From contig NZ_JADKPV010000006.1 of the NCBI RefSeq assembly GCF_015351395.1, positions 62,001 through 126,000 of the forward strand: a stretch of DNA of 64,000 bases, read 5' to 3'. Within the stretch, counting starts at the first letter, position 1. Each line of letters opens with the position of its first letter. The DNA comes from Savagea serpentis. Lineage in GTDB: Bacteria > Bacillota > Bacilli > Bacillales_A > Planococcaceae. A program made the translations under genes and the position numbers. This document shows, one piece after another, positions 9,212-18,255 of this stretch. Below the pieces are notes generated by a model that ran no database searches, was not told where the DNA came from, and was given only the letters and a program-made list of their open reading frames with translations.

Positions 9212-10381
9212 TCACTCCATTCCATTCGAAATATACTTCCAATCTCCATCTTCAATAGCCATAATCGTAATTCCATCATAATCTGGTGTCATTTGATCAT
9301 TGGTGAAGTTAAATGTTCCGGTTGCTCCTAAGAAATCGCCCATACCTGCTTGTAAATAGGTTTGAATTTCTTCTCTCGAATGATGTCCTTCTTCAATCGC
9401 TTGTAAAACAACTTGCACGCCATCATAAACATGTGCTGCAAATAAATCCGGCTCTTTTCCTTCAAACATCTTTGCATAAGATTCTTTAAAATGACTTAAC
9501 CGAGTTTTCATATCAGAATCTGGTAATTGTTCAACCACATTCATTTTGCTGCCTAGTACATGAATATTTTTACTGTTTTCCTTCACTTGTTCGATAAATC
9601 CTTTATTCGCTGCTGCTGTACTTTGAATCATCGGAATATCGAACCCTAACGATTGGAAGTTTCGCGCAACAATTCCTGCTGCCGGGGTACGGGACCAAAC
9701 GATGACCACTTCAGGATTTTTCGTTTTGATTTTTGACAATTGAATCGTCATATCTGTCGCTGATGCATCGAACTCTTCATGAGCGACTACTTCAATCCCT
9801 TTGTCTTTCGCTAACTTTTCAAAGGCTGGTAATCCTGTCACTCCAAAGCCATCTGAAGCATTAATCCAACCTACTTTTGTCATTCCATTCTCCTTTAAAT
9901 ATTCAATAATTGGCATTGCAATCACTTCTGGGGTATGTGCCATGCCGTAAATATACTCTCCACCTGTTGAAATGGGAGCGAGTGTGAATAATGGCACTTT
10001 TTGCTCCATCGCTTTTGGCAAAATCGCCATCGATGCACCTGATTGCGTAGCTCCAATCACTGCTACAGCACCATCTGAAATTAATTTGTCCATTGCGATA
10101 ACAGCTTTCGTATCATCTGTTTCATAATCATGCTTCACTAATTTGATTTTCTTTCCGTCAACTTCTCCACGCGCATCAATTTCTTTTTGAAGTAATTTCA
10201 CCGTGTTTACTTGAGCTTCTCCTAATGTAGAAGCTGGACCCGTTTCAGCTAAAATGACACCGATTTTAATTTCATCATTTTCGGAATCATTTCCACTCCC
10301 TTGATTCTCCTCTAAATTACACGCACCTAATACGAGTAATAATAGAATGAAAACACCTAATTTGAATATATTTTTCATCAT
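9212..10381 (-). CDS. ABC transporter substrate-binding lipoprotein (LivK/Peripla_BP_6 type)
   Basis: 389 residues with a lipoprotein signal ending at LVLGAC (Cys about 21). The mature part begins with an acidic linker, then KIGVILAETGPASTLGEAQ, the start of the leucine/isoleucine/valine-binding-protein fold. Fold motifs include IGATQSGASMAILPKAMEQ and WINASDGFGVTG. It captures the solute for the permease encoded upstream. In this family ligands range from branched-chain amino acids to aromatic acids. The surrounding catabolic genes make an organic acid likelier here. Confidence 0.88.
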   Translation of the reverse strand: MMKNIFKLGVFILLLLVLGACNLEENQGSGNDSENDEIKIGVILAETGPASTLGEAQVNTVKLLQKEIDARGEVDGKKIKLVKHDYETDDTKAVIAMDKLISDGAVAVIGATQSGASMAILPKAMEQKVPLFTLAPISTGGEYIYGMAHTPEVIAMPIIEYLKENGMTKVGWINASDGFGVTGLPAFEKLAKDKGIEVVAHEEFDASATDMTIQLSKIKTKNPEVVIVWSRTPAAGIVARNFQSLGFDIPMIQSTAAANKGFIEQVKENSKNIHVLGSKMNVVEQLPDSDMKTRLSHFKESYAKMFEGKEPDLFAAHVYDGVQVVLQAIEEGHHSREEIQTYLQAGMGDFLGATGTFNFTNDQMTPDYDGITIMAIEDGDWKYISNGME

Positions 10382-10393
10382 GACATTCCTCCT

Positions 10394-11116
10394 TTATGCT
10401 GTCTCAATTCCTAAGTATGCGGATTTCACATCTGGGTTATTCGCTACTTCTTCACTCGTACCTTCTAACACGAACTGTCCTTCTTCCAAAACATACACTC
10501 GGTCAGATACTTTCAATGCGGCATTAATATTTTGTTCAACTAAGACAATCATTGTGCCAAACTCTTTTTTAATTTGTTGTAAATTATTTAAAATTTCATT
10601 GACGATTTTAGGTGCTAACCCCATGGACGGTTCATCTAATAAAATCACTTTCGGATCGCTCATCAATGCCCTCGCAATCGCTAACATTTGCTGTTCTCCA
10701 CCACTCAAATTGCCCCCTAAATTATGTTGGTGCTTTTGTAAATTAGGGAAAAATTGTAACATCTTCTCTACATTGTCCTGAACATGTTTGATATTGCGAT
10801 AATACTTCGTATATGATCCTAATTTTAAATTTTCGATGACTGTGTGTCCTGGAAATACTTGCCTTCCTTCGGGCACGAGCGCTAATCCTTTTCGAATCGT
10901 TTTATGAGGAGGAAGCTTCGTTATATTTTCTCCGAACAATGTTACTTCACCAGCATACGGAGTGTAGACTCCTGATATCGTGTTCAATAAAGTACTTTTA
11001 CCGGCACCATTTGCTCCGATTACTGAAACGAGTTCTCCCTCATTCACTTCCATGGAGAGATTATCCAATATTTCAATCCGACCTATTTTAGTTTGAATAT
11101 TATGAACTTTTAACAT
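10394..11116 (-). CDS. livF: Branched-chain-type ABC transporter ATP-binding protein LivF
   Basis: 240 residues. Walker A GANGAGKSTLL, ABC signature LSGGEQQMLAIARAL, Walker B VILLDEPSMGLAP, H-loop replaced in the LivF manner by VLVEQNI. It has the short LivF length and the PEGRQVFPGHTVIENL stretch typical of this subfamily. It overlaps livG by 17 bp. Together with LivG it powers import through LivH/LivM. Confidence 0.9.
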   Translation of the reverse strand: MLKVHNIQTKIGRIEILDNLSMEVNEGELVSVIGANGAGKSTLLNTISGVYTPYAGEVTLFGENITKLPPHKTIRKGLALVPEGRQVFPGHTVIENLKLGSYTKYYRNIKHVQDNVEKMLQFFPNLQKHQHNLGGNLSGGEQQMLAIARALMSDPKVILLDEPSMGLAPKIVNEILNNLQQIKKEFGTMIVLVEQNINAALKVSDRVYVLEEGQFVLEGTSEEVANNPDVKSAYLGIETA

Positions 11117-11885
11117 CGTCTAAATCCCCTCCAATATACGCTCGAATGACATCTTCGTTCTTTTGAATTTCAGCAGGTGTCCCTTCAGCAATTTTCTTCC
11201 CAAAATCTAAAACGACAATACGATCAGCGATTCTCATAATCGTAGCCATCTTATGTTCTACAAATAAAAAGGTCATCCCGCGATCTCTCATTTGTAAAAT
11301 GGTGTCTGCCATCGCTTCTGTTTCTACTTCATTCAGTCCTGCCATCGGTTCGTCCAATAAAACTAATCGCGGATTTGATATAATTGTTTGTGCAAATTCT
11401 ACTTTCTTTTGTTGCCCATAACTCATCTGTTCGACTAAAGTATGTTCCAATCCTTGTAAACCTGTAAGCTCAATCAATTCCATTGCTTTTTCATAGGCAT
11501 ATTGCTCTTCTTCTCGTGCAGACTTTAAACGAAATCCAGCAGCGAACACCCGATTTTTTAATTGAACACTAATGCCTGTCATTAAATTTTCAATCGCTGT
11601 CATACTTCCAAACACTTCTAAGTTTTGGAAGGTTCGCATCATTCCAAGAGGTGCCAATTCAAATATTTTTTTGTTCGTAATATTTTCCCCACTTAATTTT
11701 ACTCTTCCTTCCGTCGGTGGAGTGAAACATGTAATCATATTGAATAAAGTTGTTTTACCAGCACCGTTAGGGCCGATGACAGCGACAATTTCTCCTGGAA
11801 AGACTTCGAAACTGACATCTTCCACTGCTGTCACTCCACCGAAACGTTTCGTTAAATGTTCAACTTGCAATATAGGTTCAGTCAT
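11100..11885 (-). CDS. livG: Branched-chain-type ABC transporter ATP-binding protein LivG
   Basis: 261 residues. Walker A GPNGAGKTTLFNMI, signature MSYGQQKKVEFAQTI, Walker B LVLLDEPMAGLN, and VEHKM at the H-loop. The insert APLGMMRTFQNLEVFGSMTAIENL is characteristic of LivG. The stop of livM abuts its ATG (TAA-ATG). The operon is livH-livM-livG-livF-livK followed by the thioesterase and monooxygenase. Confidence 0.9.
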   Translation of the reverse strand: MTEPILQVEHLTKRFGGVTAVEDVSFEVFPGEIVAVIGPNGAGKTTLFNMITCFTPPTEGRVKLSGENITNKKIFELAPLGMMRTFQNLEVFGSMTAIENLMTGISVQLKNRVFAAGFRLKSAREEEQYAYEKAMELIELTGLQGLEHTLVEQMSYGQQKKVEFAQTIISNPRLVLLDEPMAGLNEVETEAMADTILQMRDRGMTFLFVEHKMATIMRIADRIVVLDFGKKIAEGTPAEIQKNEDVIRAYIGGDLDDVKSS

Positions 11886-12929
11886 TTAAGCGCCTCCTTT
11901 CACATCCACTGGTTTTAAATCGAGTCCTGAATCCGATTCGTGCTCTTTATTTCTTTTTTGAAATCGATCAAATAGAGAGACAATTCCATTTGGCATGAAA
12001 ATCATCATCACGACAATAACGAAACCATATACAATAATTTCAACCTCACCACTGACGTGTAAATAATTGTGACTAATATAGCGGATTCCTTCATTTAAGA
12101 AAGTGATTGCAACCGTTCCAATCATCGCTCCCCAAATAGAATGCACACCACCTACCATCACCATGACTAAAAGTAAAATTGAAAAAGGTACGTTAAATGT
12201 AGAAGGTGAAATAAATTGAATGTAATGCGCATATAAACTTCCCGCTAATGATGCATACGTTGCACTAATCGCAAAAATTAATACTTTATATTTGGATACT
12301 TGGATACCGAGTGCTTCGATACCTGTTTCACTATCATGAATACTCCTCAATATACGCCCAACATTTGAGCGGATTAAATTTCCTGAGAAAATAATGACGA
12401 GTGTCACAATGATCCAGACAAAATAATAAAAGTTCACTTGATTTCCTAAATCAATTCCTAAAAAATTTAACTTTGGAATTCCCCCTAGACCTAAAGCTCC
12501 TCCTGTCATTTCTGTCCAGCCATTTAAAATGGTATAAACGATAATATTAATAGCGATTGTGGCCAATGCTAATATGTGGCCTTTTAACTTTAATACGCGT
12601 ACTCCGACAAAATAAGCGATGAGAAATGTTGTCATCATTCCTAAAATAATCGCAAGCCAAGCTGACATATTAAACTTCGTCGTTAAAACCGCACTCATAT
12701 AAGCTCCGATTCCGTAAAACGCAGCATGACCGATCGAAATCTGACCAGCATAACCAATTAATAAACTTAAACCAATTGTGATAATTGAATAAATCCCTAA
12801 CAATATGAGGAGTGTAAAAACATATTGAGTCGTGACAACTATCGGCAAAAGTGCAATCAATACGATAAAAATGACTAATCCTTTCCAACGTCCTGGATAT
12901 AAAACCTTTGATGCATTTTTCAAGAGCAT
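11886..12929 (-). CDS. livM: Branched-chain-type ABC transporter permease LivM
   Basis: 347 residues and about nine to ten hydrophobic segments. The family motif GLSLLIGYAGQISIGHAAFYGIGAY and the LRSIHDSETGIEALGI coupling loop are present. A charged cytoplasmic tail ends the protein. The start has AAAGGGGGAA only 3-4 nt ahead, and a TTG two codons later is an alternative. It forms the membrane channel with LivH. Confidence 0.88.
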   Translation of the reverse strand: MLLKNASKVLYPGRWKGLVIFIVLIALLPIVVTTQYVFTLLILLGIYSIITIGLSLLIGYAGQISIGHAAFYGIGAYMSAVLTTKFNMSAWLAIILGMMTTFLIAYFVGVRVLKLKGHILALATIAINIIVYTILNGWTEMTGGALGLGGIPKLNFLGIDLGNQVNFYYFVWIIVTLVIIFSGNLIRSNVGRILRSIHDSETGIEALGIQVSKYKVLIFAISATYASLAGSLYAHYIQFISPSTFNVPFSILLLVMVMVGGVHSIWGAMIGTVAITFLNEGIRYISHNYLHVSGEVEIIVYGFVIVVMMIFMPNGIVSLFDRFQKRNKEHESDSGLDLKPVDVKGGA

Positions 12930-12944
12930 TTCCCCCTTTAACTG

Positions 12945-13817
12945 TTAAACATGTGTACCTTCCGCTTTTGTAAACAGTCCTTGCGGTCGGATAAATAAAA
13001 CAAAAAGTAAAAATCCGAAGGCAATCGCATCTGTGTAATACGTTGAAACATATCCCCCAGAAAATGCTTCAATCATGCCGAGTAACAAACCTCCTGCGAC
13101 AGCTCCTTGAATGCTATGCATACCTCCAAAAACCATTGCGACAAATCCTTTAATACCGATAAAGAATCCCATATCGTACGTAGCATCTGTCAACGGTGCA
13201 ATCATCGCTCCAGCTAAAGCTCCTAATGCTGCAGCAATCGAAAAAGCAATCGCAGACATGTTTTTCACATTAATCCCCATTAAAGTTGCTGCATGGGCGT
13301 TACGCTCACTCGCTCTCAAAGCAGAACCTAAAAATGTTTTATCAAAGAACCAATAAAGTGCTACGAGATGAATAGCTAGTATGAGGAAAATCCATAAACT
13401 TTGAGTGTTCACTACAGCACCTAATATTTGAACAGGCTTATTTTCAAATAGTGGCGGTAATGATTTAGGCGCTGTTCCCCATATTAAGAGCGCTACTCCC
13501 TTTAAGAAAATAGAAACTCCTAATGTAATGACAATTAAAATTCCTGGTTTAGCACCTTTTACAGGGTTAATAGCTAATCGTTCTACTAAAAATCCAATAA
13601 GTGCTGTACAAACAATGGCCAATGGAATCGAAATATAAATCGATAAACCTGCTTGCACAAATGTGACACTAATCAATGCCCCTAACATGGCAAACTCACC
13701 TTGTGCTAAGTTTAATACTCCCGTCACATTATAAATGGTGACAAAACCTACAGCTAATAACGCATAGACACTTCCTATCGTTAAACCTGTAATTAAATAT
13801 TGCATGAACAAATCCAT
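12945..13817 (-). CDS. livH: Branched-chain-type ABC transporter permease LivH
   Basis: 290 residues, mostly hydrophobic. Motifs: GSVYALLAVGFVTIYNVTGVLNLAQGEFAMLGA near the N-terminus and the coupling loop GSALRASERNAHAATLMGI. First gene of the transporter operon. A perfect cre match lies 18-32 bp upstream and the PucR-type regulator gene lies just beyond it on the same strand, so the operon is probably induced by its substrate and repressed by preferred carbon sources. Confidence 0.9.
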   Translation of the reverse strand: MDLFMQYLITGLTIGSVYALLAVGFVTIYNVTGVLNLAQGEFAMLGALISVTFVQAGLSIYISIPLAIVCTALIGFLVERLAINPVKGAKPGILIVITLGVSIFLKGVALLIWGTAPKSLPPLFENKPVQILGAVVNTQSLWIFLILAIHLVALYWFFDKTFLGSALRASERNAHAATLMGINVKNMSAIAFSIAAALGALAGAMIAPLTDATYDMGFFIGIKGFVAMVFGGMHSIQGAVAGGLLLGMIEAFSGGYVSTYYTDAIAFGFLLFVLFIRPQGLFTKAEGTHV

Positions 13818-13834
13818 CCTCTAACCCCCTCTTT

Positions 13835-13849
13835 TGTAAACGCTTCCAA
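13835..13849 (-). promoter_or_regulatory. cre site (CcpA) upstream of livH
   Basis: Minus-strand sequence TTGGAAGCGTTTACA matches WTGNAANCGNWNNCW at every constrained position. It lies between the regulator's terminator and livH, about 20 nt from the start codon, suggesting catabolite repression by road-block or promoter occlusion. Confidence 0.7.
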
Positions 13850-13950
13850 TTTCGCGAAGGTCTACGATTGATTGTTCTCATTATAAGATGCTCTTTCCTC
13901 CGTTTGTATCTACATAATGTAGGAAGTTCAATTTCTTTCTTCATACACTT

Positions 13951-13994
13951 TGTCCAAAATAAAAACAGTAACTATTTCAACAGTTACTGTTTTT
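13951..13994 (-). terminator. Terminator of the PucR-type regulator gene
   Basis: Perfect 13-bp stem: arms AAAAACAGTAACT at 13961-13973 and AGTTACTGTTTTT at 13982-13994, 8-nt loop. On the minus strand the stem runs into TTTTTATTTT, just after the regulator stop codon. Confidence 0.85.
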
Positions 13995-13996
13995 GT

Positions 13997-16150
13997 TCAT
14001 TTTCTATGCCATTCTTCTCCACACATTTCTAACAATTTGATCGCCATCATTAAATCAAAACGGACATCTGCATCATTTAAATCTTTATCGAGCAATTCTT
14101 CTATTTTATTCAAACGGTAAATAATCGTACTTCTATGAATATAGAGCTGTTCTGCTGTGCCTTTCACATTACCATTATTCATTAGGAAAGCTTTCAAAGT
14201 TTTCCATAGTTCATTCGTTTTTTCATCTTGAGGTTCAAACACATTTCTTAATTGCTCATTGACAAACATTTCACTCATTCGTTGATCTAAATGATGCAAT
14301 ACTGTATATGAACCTAATTTTTCAAAAAAGATATAAGGTTTCGTCACAAATCGGGTCATTAAAACATTTAAAGCTTCTGTCGCTTGGTGATAACTAAGCA
14401 TGTACTCTGAGATGTCTTGAACGACTTTCCCAATGCCAAAATGAATAATAATGTCTTTTTTTAAATTTTCAACAATTTTCATACATCTTTTATGCAAAAT
14501 CTCCCAGAATGAGGAATGTTCTTCATATTCCGTCGGGATAATAAATAAATATTGATCATTGTACGCTGACATTAACATGTTAGGATAGTATCTTGACAGT
14601 TCCGTATTCAATTGTTCCCAAATATATATTTTTTCCGCTTGAACCGTTCTCAAATCCGAATGAGTTTCCGTAGACAGTGTAATTGCGACATCTACCACAC
14701 GGTGCGTCGAAAAAATATCCCACTGAAATAAACTCGCATATTGAATTAAATGTTCTTTTTCTTCAAGAGGATTCGTAAATAATTTTGCTAAAAATGTATC
14801 TTTCATTTGTTCATTCGTATCGAAAGCAAGCTTCTTTTTTATAAATTGAATGGAACTAATATTTGTGGCAATCTCAACAGTTACTAAATCAAACTCATCA
14901 AAAAGCTGCTCATTGACACCAATTGCTAAATAACCGAGCAGATCTCGTACACCATGTATCGGCCAAATCGAAAAAATTTGTCCTCCTTTTAGATGAACTT
15001 GAAAGACATTTCGAGCCATGGGCGTTGTCTTCAATTGTTCAATAATACGATGTAATTCTTCTTCCTCCTCCAAACCATGAGACGAAAGGATTCGAAAAAA
15101 ACGATCGAATACAAGCACAGGCCTTCGGTAAATATCAAATACCATTTGAGTAATGCTTTCAAAGTCATCATTCGCAATCGTTTCTTTCACAAGTTTTTGT
15201 TGATAATACAATATTTTTTTCAAACGTTCTTTCTGCTCTCTCTCTTGGCGAACATAAAAAGCATGTTGAATGAGCATTGCGAAATAGTTACCTAACAAAT
15301 AAGTCAAACGATGTTCTTCTTCTGCATAAGGTAATTTTCTGTTAGAACGATCCAATAATAAAATTCCTAAAGTTTGTTGATTCACCTGAATAGGGACGAC
15401 CATTTGAAATGGTTTTTGTTTATGTACTAATTCATCTTTATGAACACTAGTAGCAATTTGAATATCTCCATACATGGATGGATGTAAATCATATGTTTGA
15501 GTTTCTTCATGGTATAAATAGATTGCGGCAAAGTCCGATTGCGTCACGTTTGCAGCCTGCGCCGTTAAATCACTTACCATCGTTGACATCGAATTCTCGG
15601 GTGACAATTGGTTTGCCATCCAAGTTAGCCCATGTGCGAATCCAATCTCTTTCTTTTTCGCACGAATTAAAGTGATCGCAATTGCAACATCTTTTCCGAA
15701 CTCATTAAAAATATGTTCCATAGGCAAAAGTTCTAATTTTTGTTCATAACCAATTAAACAAAATCCATATTTCTTATCTTGGTGAACGAGTGGTACAGTA
15801 AACCACGTGTTCATATTTGCTCTTTCCATCGTTGCATGAAGCGCACATGTTTTAGCGCTCTCATATTCATTTTTGTACATGCTCGTTTTCATTAGATACT
15901 TTGAACATTGTTCCATTCGTAAAGGAAAACTATGAATGATTTCCTCGTAGCCTCCACCCCAAATACGCGGTTCATAATGTTGATTACTTTTTAATATGAT
16001 ACCGACAAATTCACAATTAATCGTTTCTTTAAATGATTCAACTAAATAGTGTAACGTTTCTTCCTCCGTATTTAATTGCAAAAGCTCTCTAGACTTTGTA
16101 CGCAATTGTTTTTCAAGTCGCTCGACAATTTTAGTATTGTTCTCTTTCAT
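13997..16150 (-). CDS. PucR/CdaR-type transcriptional regulator with GAF domains
   Basis: 717 residues from ATG 16150 (AGGGGTGTAC ahead; a GTG two codons earlier is too close to the site). The N-terminal half carries two GAF-like sensor regions (about residues 25-160 and 180-320). A PucR middle region follows, then the C-terminal helix-turn-helix NNGNVKGTAEQLYIHRSTIIYRLNKIEELL, the hallmark of PucR/CdaR regulators. The family responds to pathway substrates and usually activates adjacent catabolic genes. It is immediately upstream of the importer/monooxygenase operon on the same strand, with its own terminator, so that operon is the likely target. Confidence 0.88.
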   Translation of the reverse strand: MKENNTKIVERLEKQLRTKSRELLQLNTEEETLHYLVESFKETINCEFVGIILKSNQHYEPRIWGGGYEEIIHSFPLRMEQCSKYLMKTSMYKNEYESAKTCALHATMERANMNTWFTVPLVHQDKKYGFCLIGYEQKLELLPMEHIFNEFGKDVAIAITLIRAKKKEIGFAHGLTWMANQLSPENSMSTMVSDLTAQAANVTQSDFAAIYLYHEETQTYDLHPSMYGDIQIATSVHKDELVHKQKPFQMVVPIQVNQQTLGILLLDRSNRKLPYAEEEHRLTYLLGNYFAMLIQHAFYVRQEREQKERLKKILYYQQKLVKETIANDDFESITQMVFDIYRRPVLVFDRFFRILSSHGLEEEEELHRIIEQLKTTPMARNVFQVHLKGGQIFSIWPIHGVRDLLGYLAIGVNEQLFDEFDLVTVEIATNISSIQFIKKKLAFDTNEQMKDTFLAKLFTNPLEEKEHLIQYASLFQWDIFSTHRVVDVAITLSTETHSDLRTVQAEKIYIWEQLNTELSRYYPNMLMSAYNDQYLFIIPTEYEEHSSFWEILHKRCMKIVENLKKDIIIHFGIGKVVQDISEYMLSYHQATEALNVLMTRFVTKPYIFFEKLGSYTVLHHLDQRMSEMFVNEQLRNVFEPQDEKTNELWKTLKAFLMNNGNVKGTAEQLYIHRSTIIYRLNKIEELLDKDLNDADVRFDLMMAIKLLEMCGEEWHRK

Positions 16151-16261
16151 GTACACCCCTCATTTCCCCATATATCCCCTGATGTTTCTCCTATCGTATT
16201 TTTAAATATATCAAAATTTTACCAGCATGGTACAATTTTTCGAAAACCCTAAATTTAATCT

Positions 16262-16305
16262 ATGATAAAAATCTTTCCTTAGAATCTATAGGAAAAGGTT
16301 AAAAA
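16262..16305 (-). terminator. Possible weak terminator after the 16.3-19.4 kb operon
   Basis: On the minus strand a short TTTCCT/AGGAAA hairpin (6 bp, 10-nt loop) is followed by GATTTTTATC, just downstream of the small membrane protein gene. The stem is short, so this is tentative. Confidence 0.35.
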
Positions 16306-16316
16306 ACTAAACCACT

Positions 16317-16634
16317 TCAATATTCTTTTCGATTATTCCGCACACTGCGGATATTCAAGAATATGAGAATCACTAATACGATGAACCAACCATATAACCA
16401 TTGAGGAGAAATAGACCACCTTTCGACTGCACCAATCGATAAGGGAACGAGTAAAAACACAATTCCAAGTAATACGTTCAAAAGACTTTGTTCTTTATGA
16501 TATTGAGAGATGTCTCGAATATGCTCCTTTTTAATTCCGATGAAAAGCCATTCATCTTTTCTATATCGATGCGCGTAGGCTAAACTAAACGCAATCATCG
16601 CTAAAAAAATGAGTATCCCATTCAAAAATAACAT
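16317..16634 (-). CDS. Small membrane protein of unknown function
   Basis: 105 residues with GGAGGAGAGGGAT before ATG. Three hydrophobic segments are visible (about residues 2-20, 52-70 and 79-94), separated by a charged loop RYRKDEWLFIGIKKEHIRDISQYHKEQ. No family recognised. It is last in a five-gene minus-strand operon (19429-16317), 27 bp after the WYL regulator gene. Confidence 0.65.
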   Translation of the reverse strand: MLFLNGILIFLAMIAFSLAYAHRYRKDEWLFIGIKKEHIRDISQYHKEQSLLNVLLGIVFLLVPLSIGAVERWSISPQWLYGWFIVLVILIFLNIRSVRNNRKEY

Positions 16635-16661
16635 ATCCCTCTCCTCCTCATCATATTGCTC

Positions 16662-17759
16662 TTATAAATCATAACGAGCCATCGCTTGACGCAAATCGTC
16701 TTTAATATCTTCCACTAATGATCTCGGTGAAGTGACAGTCACATGAAGCGCATATTGCAGCGCCCATTTACGCATCGCTGTTTCGTTCACTTTCACGGTG
16801 ACCGTCACTTCATCTTCCGTCTGATTCGAAAAATATAAGTCATTCGTTCCGAACCAATCGATAAATTCATTTAACACGTATTTTTTAAAGCGTAAACTAA
16901 CCGTCGTCGATTGTCCACCGAACATGTAAATATGTTCTGCTATATGACGGGATAAATCGAGTCCATTTTCTAACCCGCGTACTTTTCTCATCGGCTTCCT
17001 TCGCTCGTTTACAATCTCAACATTCATCATACGATCAACACGATAATGCGAGACATTATCGAATGGGTCGTTATTGCAGATGAGATAATACTTTCCGTCA
17101 GTTGCGACTAGTTCATATGGGTTAATAAGATACGTTCGATCTTCTCCACGTGAGTTTTGACGGTTCGTCAACTGTAATTTATTGTGCTGATCTACTGTAT
17201 AGTTCGCATATTGAAACGATACCTTTTTATTATCTTGCATCGCTTTTTCTAAACTTTCAATATGCTTAAACAAATCTTGAACGAGAAGCTGAGGCTTATT
17301 TGTTGTTCTCACTAAATCTAAGCTCGATTCAAAATGTTTACTCGTAAGACTTTCTAATTTTTCAATCAATTGTTTGCGCTCCGCATTCGGGATACGAGGA
17401 GAAAACAATAAACTGTCGATGAGTAACCGAAGTTCCTTCTGTTGAAAAGTATGCGCATATCCGAAGTTTGTCATCGTTTTATTTTTATTTGTTTCTTGCG
17501 CTTCATCTTCTCCACTTTCTTTCTTCGGACCGTATAGCACTTTCGGTTCTTTCCTTAATGGATGTTCTGCTTCGTGACGAAGTAAATGTTCAAGATGGCG
17601 TCTCACGGTCTTTCTTTTCTTATAGAGATTCTCATTATAATCGTATTGATCGACTAGTAGATTGATTAACTCTTTTTGTGTTATACGATTGTTTTGATCC
17701 GTATGTTCTTGCAAAATTTCTAAAATGTCTAAAACTAATATTCTTCCTGCTTCATGCAT
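16662..17759 (-). CDS. WYL-domain transcriptional regulator
   Basis: 365 residues from ATG 17759, which has GGCGGGAGATAAC upstream. The open frame continues 14 codons further without a site. The N-terminal winged-helix region (RILVLDILEILQEHTD...ITQKELINLLVD..) is followed by a linker. A WYL domain then holds NKKVSFQYANY and the RTYLINPYELVATDGKYYLICNND core (about residues 215-238), and a WCX-type C-terminal region follows. WYL regulators sense nucleotides or nucleic acids and often control stress or defence genes. Its operon partners include an HD alarmone-hydrolase-like protein, which makes a nucleotide-stress role plausible. Confidence 0.85.
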   Translation of the reverse strand: MHEAGRILVLDILEILQEHTDQNNRITQKELINLLVDQYDYNENLYKKRKTVRRHLEHLLRHEAEHPLRKEPKVLYGPKKESGEDEAQETNKNKTMTNFGYAHTFQQKELRLLIDSLLFSPRIPNAERKQLIEKLESLTSKHFESSLDLVRTTNKPQLLVQDLFKHIESLEKAMQDNKKVSFQYANYTVDQHNKLQLTNRQNSRGEDRTYLINPYELVATDGKYYLICNNDPFDNVSHYRVDRMMNVEIVNERRKPMRKVRGLENGLDLSRHIAEHIYMFGGQSTTVSLRFKKYVLNEFIDWFGTNDLYFSNQTEDEVTVTVKVNETAMRKWALQYALHVTVTSPRSLVEDIKDDLRQAMARYDL

Positions 17760-17797
17760 GTTATCTCCCGCCTTTACGATCATATACAGACAGTATA

Positions 17798-18241
17798 TCA
17801 ATCATGGATATACTCATAAATCCATTGCGCTACGTGAATCGTTTCCGATAAAGGAAAATCTTGTTCAAACGATCTTTTAAATTCTTGACCGATCAGTTCT
17901 CCAATTTGTTCGACCGTATAGGCTGGTGTTAATTTTCGATAAATTCGATCTGATAAACAATCATATTCATCAAGCGGTGCACCGTCTGGATGTCCTGGCA
18001 TGAGAACATACGGGTCAAATCGATTGATGGCCATCCGAACTTTTTGTTTTAAATTCATTTCTTCAGTATCGTCACTTTCTAATCTCGCACCTAAAAGCAA
18101 TTTTTCGTACCTTTCATCATTTCGACTTTCCCAACTTACAACGATACTCCACACTTTATCATCTAAGTCTTCCCCATCTTCTAACTCGATTGTCATATGT
18201 TTCGTCAAATAAATGTTTACTTCCGCTTCCACTCTTTTCAT
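17798..18241 (-). CDS. Conserved hypothetical protein
   Basis: 147 residues from ATG 18241 (GGGAGGATGTTCATC upstream). The N-terminal half is beta-rich and acidic. The C-terminal part contains INRFDPYVLMPGHPDGAPLDEYD, resembling the DPY-LLPGGAP-DEYD motif of small Bacillus proteins of the DUF1871 type. That resemblance is from memory and weak. It lies 14 bp after the HD-protein gene and 38 bp before the WYL regulator, in one operon. No function assigned. Confidence 0.65.
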   Translation of the reverse strand: MKRVEAEVNIYLTKHMTIELEDGEDLDDKVWSIVVSWESRNDERYEKLLLGARLESDDTEEMNLKQKVRMAINRFDPYVLMPGHPDGAPLDEYDCLSDRIYRKLTPAYTVEQIGELIGQEFKRSFEQDFPLSETIHVAQWIYEYIHD

Positions 18242-18255
18242 GATGAACATCCTCC

